Origin: Physcomitrium patens
Taxonomy: Eukaryota > Streptophyta > Bryopsida > Funariales > Funariaceae
Direction of reading: 5' to 3'
Assembly (NCBI RefSeq): GCF_000002425.4
Contig: NC_037254.1
Coordinates: forward strand, 12,748,934 to 12,812,933
DNA length: 64,000 bases
Shown here: in pieces, positions 47,943-61,600 of the stretch
How positions within the stretch are numbered: position 1 is the stretch's first letter
Layout of the letters: the number at the start of each line of letters is the position of its first letter
The notes under the pieces: generated by a model
What the model saw: only the letters and a program-made list of their open reading frames with translations
Told to the model about the DNA's origin: nothing
Database searches by the model: none
Position numbers and translations under genes: made by a program

Positions 47943-50900
47943 TTGAAGTTACAACATATATCATTAGCAAAGTTGTATATAAAGAGAATATGGAATAAGA
48001 TCTCTTTCACTTCCAACATCTATTACTTATAGGTAGTGGTTGTTGTCTTAAAAGAAAACTTCCTCTCTTTGACTTTTACACATATGGTCCTAGGATTATT
48101 TGGCATCTAATTTATTACAAAGGTATCTTATGTCCAACACTAATTATTCTTACCTAATCTTTAGATATTTTCTAATTGATACTTTATTCTTTTGACTTTG
48201 ATTCTTGGCCTTTGATCTCATCATATAGCTATAAGTTATATTTTTTATATACCAAGAGTTAATCCTTTGATTATTAGCAACTTATCTAAGATAATATCTT
48301 CTACAAAGTAACTTATTTAAATATTACTTATTTACATTAATACTCACACTTTGCTATTGGTCAAAGGCTTTTAATCCTAATACCTTTGTCAATATGTGAT
48401 GTCTATTTTTTATTAATGCCTTTATCAACAAATCAGCAACCATGTCTTTTCTTATACAATATTTCATATCAATGACTCCCATTTCAATCTTTTCTTTTAT
48501 AAAGTGATGTTGAATGTCAATGTGCTTGGTCCTTGAATGATATTTTGGATTCTTTGCAAATGTAAGGCATCTTTGATTGGATTATTCCTTTAGAATTGCT
48601 TCCATTTGCACTACTTCAATGTCTTCCAAAAATTGTCTTATCGATATTGAATCCATTGTATTATAGCTTGTTGCAATGTATTTTGTATTTATTGTTGAGA
48701 TTACAATTTTTGATTGTATCTTATTTCATACCCATTTTTTTAATTTTACCTTTAATCAATCCATAATTTTAAAGATATTGGTTAAAATGATCAAATCATC
48801 AACATAGAGAATAACAATCAATATGAACTCATTTGATTGCATCATATATATGAAATGATCATCTTTACTACTTATAAATTCTTCATTTATAAAAAATACA
48901 TCAATACATTGGTACTATACTCTTAATAATTATTTGAGCTTGTACAAAGATTTCTTCAACTTACAAACAAAATATTGTTTGACTTCTTCAACAAATCCTT
49001 GAAGTTGATCCATATAGATGTGTTCTTTCAAATTCTATTTAAGAAAGCCGTCTTCACATCTATTTGATGCATTTCTAAGTCTATTGCTATCTCAATTATT
49101 ACAATACTTTTAATGGTGGTGAATTTGGCCATAGGAGCAAATGTATCATTGAAATCAATATCAACAACTTGTGAGTAGCCTTTGAAAATTAATTTAGCCT
49201 TATATCTCATAATCTTATTTATTGTATCTCTTTTGATTTTAAATACCTACTTTCAACCAATTAAAAATCAATTTGGTAGAAATTGAATCAATTTTCATGT
49301 TTTATTTTTCATGAGTGATTTGTATACTTTTTTCATGGTATTTTTCTTATTCATAGTATCCATAGAATTCATTATATTACACAAATTCAATGGATTAGCA
49401 AAGAATCCAACATTGAAATATCCTTCACTTACTTGAAAAAAATATTATTCTTCCACCATATACCAAGTTATTTTCTATCTCTTAAAAGATATCTCTTTTC
49501 ATTTATTGAAGATTCACCTTCATTCACTCCAATGTCTCTTGCAAGCTTCTTCTTTCTTAAAACTTGTTTCTTTAAATTCAAAGATTGGTATTGCTCATCA
49601 TCGTTATCATCTTCAATATCTTAATTATCTTCATTGCTAGTTCTTGCAATTATAGAAATACTTTGATCTATCTTCTTTGATTCTTCATCTTGTTTTGTAT
49701 TTCCACCATCTTCATTGTTACCATTTTCTTCTTCTTTCTATGTTACAATTAAAGATGTGTCCATAAATACACCATTACTCCAGCTTGGACACATTTCAAA
49801 GTACTCACAAGCATTTTTATGTTCAAAAAATTCTACATTACAACTCTTAATGAGCTTCTTGGTTTCTAAATACATTAGTTTATATGCTTAAGTGCCTTCA
49901 CAATATCTAATGAATATACATTTTATATATTTTGCCTTAGGCTTAGACCTTATATAATGAAGTACCTTTACATAAGCAATGCATCTAAAAATTCTCATAT
50001 ATGAAATACAAGGTTTCTTGCTATTCCAAGCTTCTTGTAGAATCATTGATGTAAATGTACTTATAAGGCACCCATTCCTTGTCTACACTGCTGTAACCAT
50101 GGCTTTTGTCAACTATTCATATCTAAAATTTTGTGCATGAAGCATATTCCTTGCTATCTCTATGATGATGTGATTTGCTCTTTAACAACTCTGTTTTGTT
50201 GTAGAGTGTAAAGAATAGAGGTTTATCTTGTAATACCTTAAATCTTCAAAAATTCATCAAAATACTTTGATATATACTCACTTCCATTGTCTGTGCACTA
50301 CACTTTAATCTTGCACTGATATTACTTTTCTACAAGTGCCTTAAATTCTTTAAACTTTGAAAAATACTCACTCTTAGCTTTAAGGATGTAAATCCATATT
50401 TTTTTTCAAAAATCATCAATAAATATAAAAAATTATCTTCTCCTTCTATTTATGGTATTTTTATTGGTCTACAAATATTAAAATATCCAAACTCCAATAA
50501 TATGCTAGCACGTATTGCAACTCCACTTACAAATAAAGCCTTATGTTGTTTTTTTTGGATACAATTTTCACAAGTGTCATGGTATTATCACTGAATTGGC
50601 TAAGATTCAAGCTACTTACCAAAAATTAGAGGTCTTTCATGTTTTTGGCATTCAAATGACTAAGTCATTAATGCCAAATTTTAAACTTATTTTAATTTTG
50701 TAAAAAATCAATAAATACTGCTATATCAATTCTATTGATCTTCTTATAATTGATGAAGTAGAGGTTGCCATCTCTAAGGCCTTTAAAAATATGTTATCTA
50801 TTTAATAACTTTACGAAATATCCATTTATGTCAAATTAAATCTTACAACCATTAGATACATTTTTACTCAACAAAAAGAGATTTTTCTTCATCTTTGGCA

Positions 50901-52040
50901 TATGTAAGACTTCTTTCAATTTGATCCTTTTGATTTGGTCTTTTATTACAATCTCAACCATAATAAAGTCAATTTTAATGGCTTGTACCATATCATTGTC
51001 TTCCAACCAAACATTTATTGTTGGAATTATTTTATAAGTGTTAAATAAATACTTGTATAGTGTCATATCCTTAGTAGCATCCAAATCTATAATCTACTTG
51101 GATATGGTAGCTATAGATGCTTCTTTACTTGCTATGAAAGTATAATTATTTCTACCAAAATTGTTAGAAGCATTGTTTTCATTTTTTTTTATTTCTTTTC
51201 TTTGTCTTATAGTAATTTCTAATAAAGTATCCTAAATTTCTATAAATATAATTTTTTTATATAGCTTTTTAAATTATTATATTAGTAAAAATAACTATCT
51301 TTGCTTTGTCTTAAAAATAGAGCCAAATCTTCAATTTGAAGCTATTTTTTCTTTTGTCTTAGTTACTTCATAGATAAGTCTTAACGTGATATAATTCATA
51401 GTTAGTCTTTTTATGTTGATTGATTCTAATGCCATAATAAAGTAGTTATAGGAGTCAAAAATGTTCATAAGCAATGTCAATATAATTTTTCTATCATCAA
51501 TTAGAGTATTAATAATTGCTAATTGATTTGTAAGTGTATTTATCTTATTGATATGAGCTATAAGGTCATTTTTTTTTTTTGTCTTTATTGTTAAAACTTC
51601 TTCTTTGTTTAAATTATTTTAATAAGGTTTCTACTTTCATAGATGTTGTAAAGAATCTTCTATGTTTTTGCTAGACCATTTTAAGCAATTATATGTGAAA
51701 AGTTGGCATCATCAAAGTTTATTACAATCATCTCAAAAGGATTTTTAAAAAAATATTTATACTCTTTTATCACCTTGACATTAGTATTGTCACTTGGAAG
51801 GTCTTCACTTTTATCAACAATGTCTTAAAGGTCTAATGAAGCCAACAAAAGCTCTAGTTTTTTCTTCCAATGGTAGAAATCATCACCTCTAAACTTTTGA
51901 ATTATTTTCAAATCTTCTACCTTATTTAAAGCCATGTTTAAAAAATAAGTATATCAAATAAAATCAAAAAGAAAATAGAGCTCTCAAAATCAATAAAAAG
52001 ATATTATTGCCTTAAAAATCTATAATATCTTCTTTGTGAG
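47943..52040 (-). mobile_element. Ty1/copia element C, old and truncated
   Basis: A third, more degenerate relative of A and B on the minus strand. The 3' LTR is 47943-48342 (matching TGGTCCTAGGA, CCAAGAGTTAATCC and others). Internal fragments cover a small part of RNase H, RT (49210-49028, ATFAPMAKFTTIKS-like region), integrase, protease (51084-50836, DATKDMTLYKYLF) and gag up to about 51935. Most of the RT tail and RNase H is deleted near 48700. The leader ends near 52040 with no 5' LTR, so that end is lost or interrupted. Confidence 0.8.
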
Positions 52041-55000
52041 TTATGAGTCATCAAATTGACTCACTAGTTGTTTTAGGATAAAAAGATGCATTTAGAGTAC
52101 ATAGAACCACAATATATGGTGAATATTATAGAAATCTTTAGACAAATTGAAAATTAAAGTATTAGTTGTAGAATTGGAGTCTTAATACGTCTTAGAGGTA
52201 ATTATCTTAATTGGTTTAGTATTTTTTAAAATTTATTATTGAATATTGAGAGATATTTATTAAGTTAAATATTTATATTTTTCTTTTATTTATACATATT
52301 ATTTATAAGAAAAAATATAAATATTAGTTAGTAGTTAAAAGAAGCATGAGAAAGAACCTCATATCTTTTTAGTTAGTTATATAGAAAGTAGGATTCATAG
52401 TAGATTTAGATTGATTTTATTATTATAAAAATCATCAATGTAGGAAATTATAACCTTCAATTTATATTAGTATTATAGAACCAATATAGGAATTTTTATA
52501 ATTTATTCAGAATTTATTTAGAATGTTTTAGAGTAATTTTCAAGACTTTGTTAAAAATGAGTTTTATTACTTCGGAAGCCATTATGAAGAAAGGGATCAA
52601 GATTTGAAGGCTACAAAAGGTTTACTGGCTAATTAGATGTTTTAAAATATCATGGTGAAGTCAAAAATACAAAATTATGGATTTTACTAGTAGAAAATAG
52701 GAGGACCAGTAGCTAGTGTAGTCATTATAAGAAGGGAGGTGCACAAGTCTCATGTGGGTTGTAGCACGTTGAAGGTAGTTAGGAAGACAAGACTAAGGCC
52801 TTGTAGCCTCTCTTAGGAATCCATATACATTACTTGTGAGCTTTGGTGAGGCTTGAATTCTGGATCTCTTAAGCAAGTTATCCTTGAGGTAAAAATTATT
52901 TATTTAATTTTTCATTTATTTACTTATTATTTTTAAACCTTTATAACTTATTCATAATAATTCGGATTTATATGTTTCTTACACCATTAAAAAGATAAAA
53001 AAATTTAATTTCTAAAAATATATATTTTTCTTTTTCTTTTTTTATTTTTTACTAGATAAAAATTTAATAAACAGACTATGATTAGTTTTGTGGTATACAA
53101 TTGCTTGATTGCACTTGTTTCACTTGTTTTTTGTATTTTTTACTTTTGTCCTGATTCTTGCTACTTCCACTTCTTACCACCAATTACAAGAAACTCTTAA
53201 TTGAAGCCATCTTGTAATTTGGATTGAGGAGTGAATTTCACACTTACATTTTGGTGCATTTGCTGGGAGGTGGTGCCTCTAATGGTGTGTGTGAATGTGA
53301 AATTGCCTGTTGTGATTGATCTTGCTTGATTTTGTTGAGTAAGCAATTTAACTTGGTTTTCATCATTGGTAAGAATTCTACATTTTTTTCTTATTTGTGA
53401 AAAAAAATTATTTCAAATTTTTACTTTATAAGATAGTCAAGGATTTCAATGTTGAAATGAATATGGATTGCTCTCGGATTTTTATCAATCAGTTTTTATG
53501 TGTTGCATTTTTTGAGTTGAATTTTTTTGGAGTTTTGTATTGTAATCTTTTCTTTTCAAAAAGCTATTATATGCTCAAATTGGAGTTTATTTGAATTTTA
53601 AGTGAATTTTAGATTAGAAAGAGATTCACTGCTTTGGCAATTTCATGTACCCATTGTTTGGAAAGGCATTTCTTAAAGCCTGGTAATTATTTTATTGTAT
53701 TTTTTTGAAAGATAAGCACCTTGAAGTTAAGGTTGTGGTGTTGAAAAATTCAATGGTATTGAATCAAAATTGAATTTTTGGCGATTATTGGAGTGGAAAG
53801 AGATTGTTGTCATAAACAGAATATAATTGATGTTAGTGATTTCTATCTCTTCTATCATTTATATTTTGGATTTTATGTTATATTTTAAAAAAAAAATTAA
53901 TTTTTTTTCTTAATTATATTAAATTATAATAAAAAATAAAAAATAAATAAAGAAATAAAAAAGAATAAATATTAAATTAATAATAATAATAAATTAAAGA
54001 TAAAATAGAAATAAAAATAATAAAATTGAATTAAAATAAATATTTAATTAGTTAATAAAAAACTAAAATTAATTAATAATTTTGATTTACTTGTAATTTT
54101 AATTTTTACTTTTATTTTTTATTTTTATTTTCTCTTATATTTTATTTTTATCTTTTTTATTTTTAATTTTTATTCTTACTTTTATTTACTAATATATATT
54201 TTTCTTTGATTTGCATGATAAATTTTATGAAATAAAATAAATTTAATATATTTTTTATTTCTTTATTTATTGATTTTTTTATACAATATTATTATTTCTG
54301 ACTTTAAGTAATATTTGATTAGTTTATTGTTAGTGTTAGAATTATTTGGTGGTTTTTTTAAGTTGGTTATTAGTTCAAAAAGCATATGAGGTGGAACTCG
54401 CCTTAAAAGTTTCATCACTCCTCCTTGTAATTTTTTCAGTTGAGAGACCTGCTCTAGTAGTAAGGAGATTTAATCACTTCCTCCACTCCTCATATCAATT
54501 CTTTTCATCTTTGTAAATTTTCAATTTAGGGCTTTTTTTCTAATATTAAGAAGATTTTATCATTCTCTCCACCACTCGTATCTTTTTTATTTACAAAAAT
54601 AGTCTAGAAGAGCTTAAGAAGAATTTGAGAGAATTCTTCATCAACAAAAGAAGAAAAAATTCAAGAAGAAGGAATAAGTAAAAAAATTAGATAAAAGGAA
54701 TTTAGAAAAATGGAGAAAAGAAGAAGAAAAGAAGAAGAAAAGAAAAAGAGTGAAGACCAACGAGCTCAAATTATAATCCAAGGTGAGTATCTTTTGAATA
54801 AATTTTATTTAATTTTAAATTTATTTTGCTTACACAAATTGTGGTTTGATTTTTATCAAGAAAATAGGAATCTTAATTCATCAAAAAGACAAGAACTATT
54901 CTTTACAAGATTTTTAATTCTACTAAAATATTATCTCTCTTTCTTATTAGAAATAATGAATAAAATAAAATAAAAAACCTTACTTTATAGGATTTAGAAA

Positions 55001-57899
55001 TAACTTGGAATTGATTAGCATCCTTGGATTGCTACGCAGTTGGCTACAAAAGTAGTTATGAAAGAGATGGCCTAGGTTCAAATTTGGTCTACAAAGGCAG
55101 CTATCCATATGAACTAGTTTAGAGCAAGAAAGTGGCTAACTTGTGCAACTTAGAGGATATGTAGGTCTTATAGCTAATATTTGAATCTAATAATCGAGAC
55201 ATATTTGATCTAATCATTCAATTAATCTTCAAAATCTTCATACTCACTAAAGACTATATTAAAAAAATACTGATATTTTAAAAATTTTAAATATCCTTAG
55301 AATATTTAAAGATACTTTGTCATGTATATCTAAGAAGCAAATTCTCAAAAATTTAATCCAATTTGCATCGATTAAAGAATATTTTATATCTTGAATTCTT
55401 ATAGTTGTAGCTCAAAAACAAGAATCAAATGTGATAAGGATAAAGAATATGAAAATTGATTGAAGCAAGTAGAATATGGTAGTATCAAAATAAATATGAC
55501 TACAAAATATATTATGTGTTCATTTCTTATGGCTTAAAAATTGAGAAGTCGTTGGCTTTGGTATGTGAATATTACATATGTATTTCATAACCATACAACT
55601 ACAACAACTATAAACATTAGAGATCATTCAAGGGCTAGAATGTATTAAAAGAAGAATATTATTCGATAAAAAATTATATTGCTACTACAGTTCTACCAAA
55701 AACATCCTCATACTATTGACTTAGAATAAAACAACAACAAAGGTGACTATAGGATATTGCCAATATTACAGCTAAATCATGTTGTCAAAAACTTAAAGGA
55801 TAAAAACCAGTTGAGACACTTTTAGACATATTAAAATATAATAGATGCATTTATTACTATCATATAGATCATAAAAATTATTTTTCTTATCTATCTTGGA
55901 CTTTTTAAAATACTATATAGAAAATTCAATTATATCTAATAATATTTATGTTGGACTCAATATACTAAATTAATCAATTTAATATGCCAATACTCTATAC
56001 TTTTGATATAAAAAGCATATAAATTAAAAATTATAACATTTTAATGTAAGTTGAAATAGAAGACAACTACCAACAGACATTAAAGAATATAAAAAAGATA
56101 TTAGAATAATTGCTACTTAAAGTTTTTTAACTAATTAAGAGCTTGCTCTAAAAAATGTTATAATAGTTGAGTGTCTTATTCAATGATAATTATTTGACAT
56201 ATCAACAATAATAGTGAAGCCAAACATAAGTATTTTATTTTATTTTATTTTATTTTTTTGAAACAAACAAAGATAAAATAACTTCTTTAAAGAATAGACA
56301 ATTTTATATTATATGGTAATTTTTTTATATTTAAGACTTAAAAATAATAAAATTAGATATCGTCTTACTCAAAAATATCATTAATACTTAAATATTACTT
56401 GGATTTCATTCAAAAAGAAGTTTGTGGTAGCTTAGACAAATCAATTTTGACATTTAGACCACATTGTAATATCTTATACTAGAGAGTCTATAAATGCCTC
56501 AAAATATACTTTCAAATACTTATTGAAGTCATATTGATATAAAATTAAAGAATCTTAAAATTATATAAGACTAAATATTTTCAATTTATTATATAAATTT
56601 TATAAGAACAACTCAAATTAACATCAAATATTAAATTATCTTTTATGCAATGATTTATATGAAAGTGTTGTATTATAAATTGAATAAAATATTTACGAAG
56701 TATTATCAAGAATAATACTTATCAATATCTAAATTAATAGAAAAAAGAACCATTTTAAGAAATTATCTAAAATATATTAGAGATTTTTTTCTAATATTTT
56801 ATTAAAAAATAAATTAAAATTAGAAAAATATCTACAATGAATTATTTTTAAGAGAATTAAAAACTAAAATAGCAATATAAAATATTTATCTTGCATATCA
56901 AAGTAAAATCACTAAAAACATTAACTTATCTTGCAACAAAACTTGAAACTATAATTCAAATTAAAACACTCTACGAAGGTGATGTAGTAAAAATTTAATT
57001 CTAAAAAAATTAAAAAAATGAAATCAATAAAGATTTTGTCTTGATTTAAAACCTTTTGATGATAATACTTAATAAAAAGAAATTAAAAGAAGTAAAGAAG
57101 CCTCTTAAAAGCTCTAGCTCAAGCCAAATAAATCCATCTATCCTTTAGATTAATAAAAAAATCATATTAAAGAAAAGAAAACGTAGCAATTTAAAAAAAA
57201 ATATTATTGACTTTAATGCATGATTTTATTCATAATTTCTTCTTTTAATAAAACAAATTATGCCCAAAAAAATATTAAAGAAGAAAACATTGTAATTGTA
57301 AATATATGATTGTAATTATAAATGTGAAGTAATCTTTATCTATTTTGAAAAAACCAAATGAACTAAAAATATACATTGATTATAAAAATATTCTTTATTA
57401 TTATAAATAATAATTTTTTAATAAGCCTATTTTATTAGAAAAGCCTTTTTATTCTCATAATTAATCATGGTAGCTATTAATGTAGCTATATTGAATATTT
57501 GGCAATTTAACATCAAAATTATCATCATCAATAAAAACTTCATAGTCCTCTTCATTAACAAATTCATAATTGAATTAAAATTTGTTATGATATTTTTATT
57601 TTATTTACACTTTAATTATATATTTGACGTTGCTATTCCAAAGCTTGTAGCACAATGTAAGAGACTAACATTTTGTAGTTTTGCCATCCCAATTAATATC
57701 TTTTTTATATAATATTCAAAATTGAGATACAATTAGCTCACTATAACTTTACTTCTATTGTAAATTATAAAAGATAACTTCAAAGATAACTTTTAGCTCC
57801 ATAGTCCTTATTGTAATTAAAAAAAACTTGTTTTCCAACATATTGTCGTCTTTGACAATTGTGCTCCTTATTTTGTGGTTGCATTGCTACTTTGAACAA
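52041..57899. other. Very AT-rich decayed sequence with a Ty3-like leader motif
   Basis: Almost all reading frames are short. At 53251-53272, TTTTGGTGCATTTGCTGGGAGG resembles a degraded form of the TGGCGCCGTTGCCGGGGA string found after the 5' LTR of many plant Ty3/gypsy elements. The preceding 1 kb may be an LTR. 53870-54290 is close to pure A/T. 54700-54970 encodes only a Lys/Glu low-complexity peptide. I cannot assign proteins here with confidence. Confidence 0.35.
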
Positions 57900-58484
57900 T
57901 GTTGAATAATTGTCATGGATATATATCTATTTTAATTATTAATTAAGTAATATAAATAGGTAGAAGTAGATAAAAATAGATTAATTTCATAATACCATCT
58001 AGAAAAGCTTTCTGAATGCTTCCTAGATGTTTTTTTTCTTTTACTTTACATATGTTTGTAGTTGATTGATAGGTTAAAAAATTAGTCAATAAGTTAATTG
58101 TGTGCTACATGTATTGGTAGCTTCTAGAATAAGCTAATTATGTGGCGTCTATATAGAAAACTTATATTGAATGTTAAGATATGTGTCATGCAAAGTCAAT
58201 ATGTTTTTGGATATCTTATAGAATATTGCTACATAGATCCTAAGTAGATAGTGTATATAAAGGCAAGAATGAAGCCTTCTTTGCACTTGTCAATTCTTTT
58301 CTTGCTTCTAGTTTAGTTTCAAGAGTATCTAGTTTCCTTGTCTTTTGGCAATAGCCATTTTAATTTCTTTTTTAATATACATACTTCTCTATTTCTATAT
58401 TTTCATATTTCTTTGAAAGTATCTTAATTATTTATTGGCTTTCAAAAAGTTCTTGTCTTTGACAGATTAATAAGAATGCTCTAA
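57900..58484 (+). repeat. Putative 5' LTR of Ty3 element D
   Basis: Starts TGTTGAATAATTG and ends near CTCTAACA. The promoter TATA box and a Ser/Thr-free pyrimidine-rich leader fit an LTR, but the partner LTR is off the window, so the borders rest on the TG start and the primer-binding site only. Confidence 0.5.
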
Positions 58485-58686
58485 CAATATTAGAGCTTTG
58501 TCTTTTTTTGATTAACAATGGATTATTTCTTTTTTTTTATAAGACTTAAGTATATTAAAAATTATAAATTATCTTCTTCTAAATTGATATTTTTTTATTA
58601 TATATATATATATATTATTTTCAAGTCTTTTCTTCTATTTAATTTCAAAAATATTAAACATCTTTCCTTCTTTAATTATTATTATG

Positions 58687-61600
58687 ATAGAGCTTCTTGA
58701 AATAAAAAGTGCAATGGTACAAATGCAAGAGCTATTGAGAGAATTAATGCTTACAATGCATCAACTTAATTTATTATCACAAGGAATAACAAAATGGCAA
58801 GGTGTGATAATATAGAAATGATTGGAGCTACTTCAACATTTACACCAAATCATATCTCTTCTCTTATAGTAGAACATCCTTCCAATATTAGAAAACCAAA
58901 AAATGCATTGCCTAAAAATTTCGAGGATTTATTAATCAAGTACAACTTGTATTTGAACTTCAACTCCAAAGCTATCCAACTCCAGGATTGCAAGTTAGAT
59001 TCATTGGTATGCTCTTTCTTGGTTCAATATTATTATCATTTTTATCTTTTTTTAAACAACAAGATTCAATATTAAATAATTTAGAGGCTTTTTTAGCAAA
59101 TTTTTGATCTATATATGGAGAACATGATACAATTTGTGTTACAACCAATAAGATTTGTATTTTACAACAAGGTAATTGATCAATAAAGTTATATGCTTTA
59201 CAATTTGAATAACTCACAACTAATATCAAGTGAGATGATACTGCACTTGTTAGCCAACTTTTCTATAGATTACAATATGAAATAAAAAAATTGATGCTCA
59301 ACTTATTTGATCCTCAAACATTGAATCAAGAAATTGACTTTGCTGTGAGGTGTGACAATTGATTTTTTGAATTTTAATCTAAGAGTTCTATAAGTGTACC
59401 TTGAAATTATTATAATTCAATGACAATGCCAATGTCTTTTCAACACATACATTTAAAAGTAAAGGATATACAAATTGATGTAGTACACTTCAAACCTCTT
59501 ATTGAGTAAAAAAAGATTTGTTGTTGTAAGAAAAGATTGTACTTATATTATGAAGAACCTAAGCACACTACTCAATATTGTACAAAAAAAAAACACAATC
59601 ACAAAATTACAAGTACAGCTGTTGAAGAAGATAGTATGTTAGAAAACAAATTTGTCCATCTATAATAGGAACTATGTAGCTAAAACCTTGTACAATACCT
59701 AGTGAAGGTCCTATTCTCTCTTCAAAACCGTCTCCTAGTTTTATAATAAATGTTATTTTGGAACCTAAACATTATAAAGCCTTTGCCTTATTAGATTCAG
59801 GAGTCTCAATGTATTTCTTAAATGAAGAATTTGCTAAAAGACAAATAATACCTTTAATGAAGAAAACTAATTTTTTTTATATAGAAATCATATATGGTCA
59901 TCTATTATCTTCAAAAAATGCTACTTATGAAATCCTTCCTATAGAAGTAACAACTAATGGTCATAGTAGCTTTCTAATATTTAATATCATTAGATCTTTC
60001 TTTCATCTAATTATTTTAGGTTTATCATGGCTAAAAAAATATAATTCATAAATAGATTTGATTTCTTGTAGCCTTCACTTTTTTAAAAGTATAATTAAGA
60101 ATATAGTTGATCATATAAAAAGTCATAAGTCTAGTACAATTAAATCTGTATTTGTAGGTACAAGAGCTTTCTTGCATGTTGCAAAATGAGGATTATCTTG
60201 TATAATTTATATTGTACTTATTTCTAATAGTGGAAAGACTTTAAGTGGCATTCTAAGCTAATATTAAGATTTTTAAGATATATTTGAAAAAAAGAATACG
60301 GATATTCTATTAGAACATCATTCCTATGATTGCTCAATTGACCTTCAAAAAAGAGTTCAACTGCCAATTGGATCAATTTATAGTTTATTAAAAAATCAAT
60401 AGGGTGAACTCAAGTAATACATTGAAGAAAATCTGGCCAAGAATTTTATATACCATTCCAAATCTCCAGTATGAGCTCTAATTTTATTTATGAAGAAAAA
60501 TGATGAATCATTGTGGATGTGTATCAATTGTCGAAAACTCAATAAAATCACCATCAAGAATAAGTACCTACTACCTTTAATATATGGATTTCATAATTAA
60601 TTGAATCAAACTAAGATCTATTCAAAAATAGATCTACAAGGAGCATAAAATCTAATATGCATCAAAAAAAGTAATGAATGAAAGACTGTATTTTGAACAA
60701 GGTATGGATATTTTGAATATAGTATCATGCTTTTTGGACTTACAAATGTATGAGCAACTTTCCAATATCTAATGAATGATGTTTTTTGAGAGTTTTTAAA
60801 TAACTTTGTTATTTATTATGTAAATGACATCTTAATATATTCTAAGAACACAAAAGAATATAAACTCTGTATTTTTTGTATGTTACAAAAAATAAAAGAT
60901 GCGTGATTCTATGCCAAAATAAAAAAAACTATATATTTTATACCACTCAAGTTGACTTCTTAAGATACATCATTTCAAATGTTGGACTTATGATGGATTC
61001 TAAGAAAGTTCAAAGTATTATGATTTAAAAGATCTCAAAAATAGTAAAAGATATTTGATGTTTTTTGGAATTTTCCAACTACCATTGAATCTTTATTGAG
61101 AATTTCTTTCAAATTGCAATTTTATTTATATGTTTGACTTATAAAGAAAAATTTCAATAGAATCAAAAAGCAAAAGTAAAATTTGAAGCTTTGAAGATAG
61201 ATTTTATTTCTATACTAATCTTTTATTGTGTCAATTTTTTCAAGCGATTTTTTTATAGAAATAGATGCATTGGACTTTACTTTGAATGTCATATTGTAAC
61301 AAATGGAAATAGATGATAAATTTCATCAAATAGATTTTTATTTAAAAAATATTTTAATGGCTAAGATCAGTTATAAGATTTATGACAAAAAACTTCTTAT
61401 AATTAAAGATTTGTTTCAAGAATGACACCACTATCTAGAAGGTGCTTCTAATCCAATCATTGTTTATATACAAGAATCTTGAATACTTTATGTCAATACA
61501 TATTTTGAATTGCTACTAAGCTTGTTAGAATATGTCTTTGTCAAAATTTGATTTTAAGATTACTTATCCATTTAGTTTTATATTATGTATCATCTTGTTT

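Noticed and set aside
54710..54973. 87-residue Lys/Glu-rich frame
   Set aside because: Starts in an AAG/GAA simple repeat and continues into AT-rich low complexity; no support as a gene.
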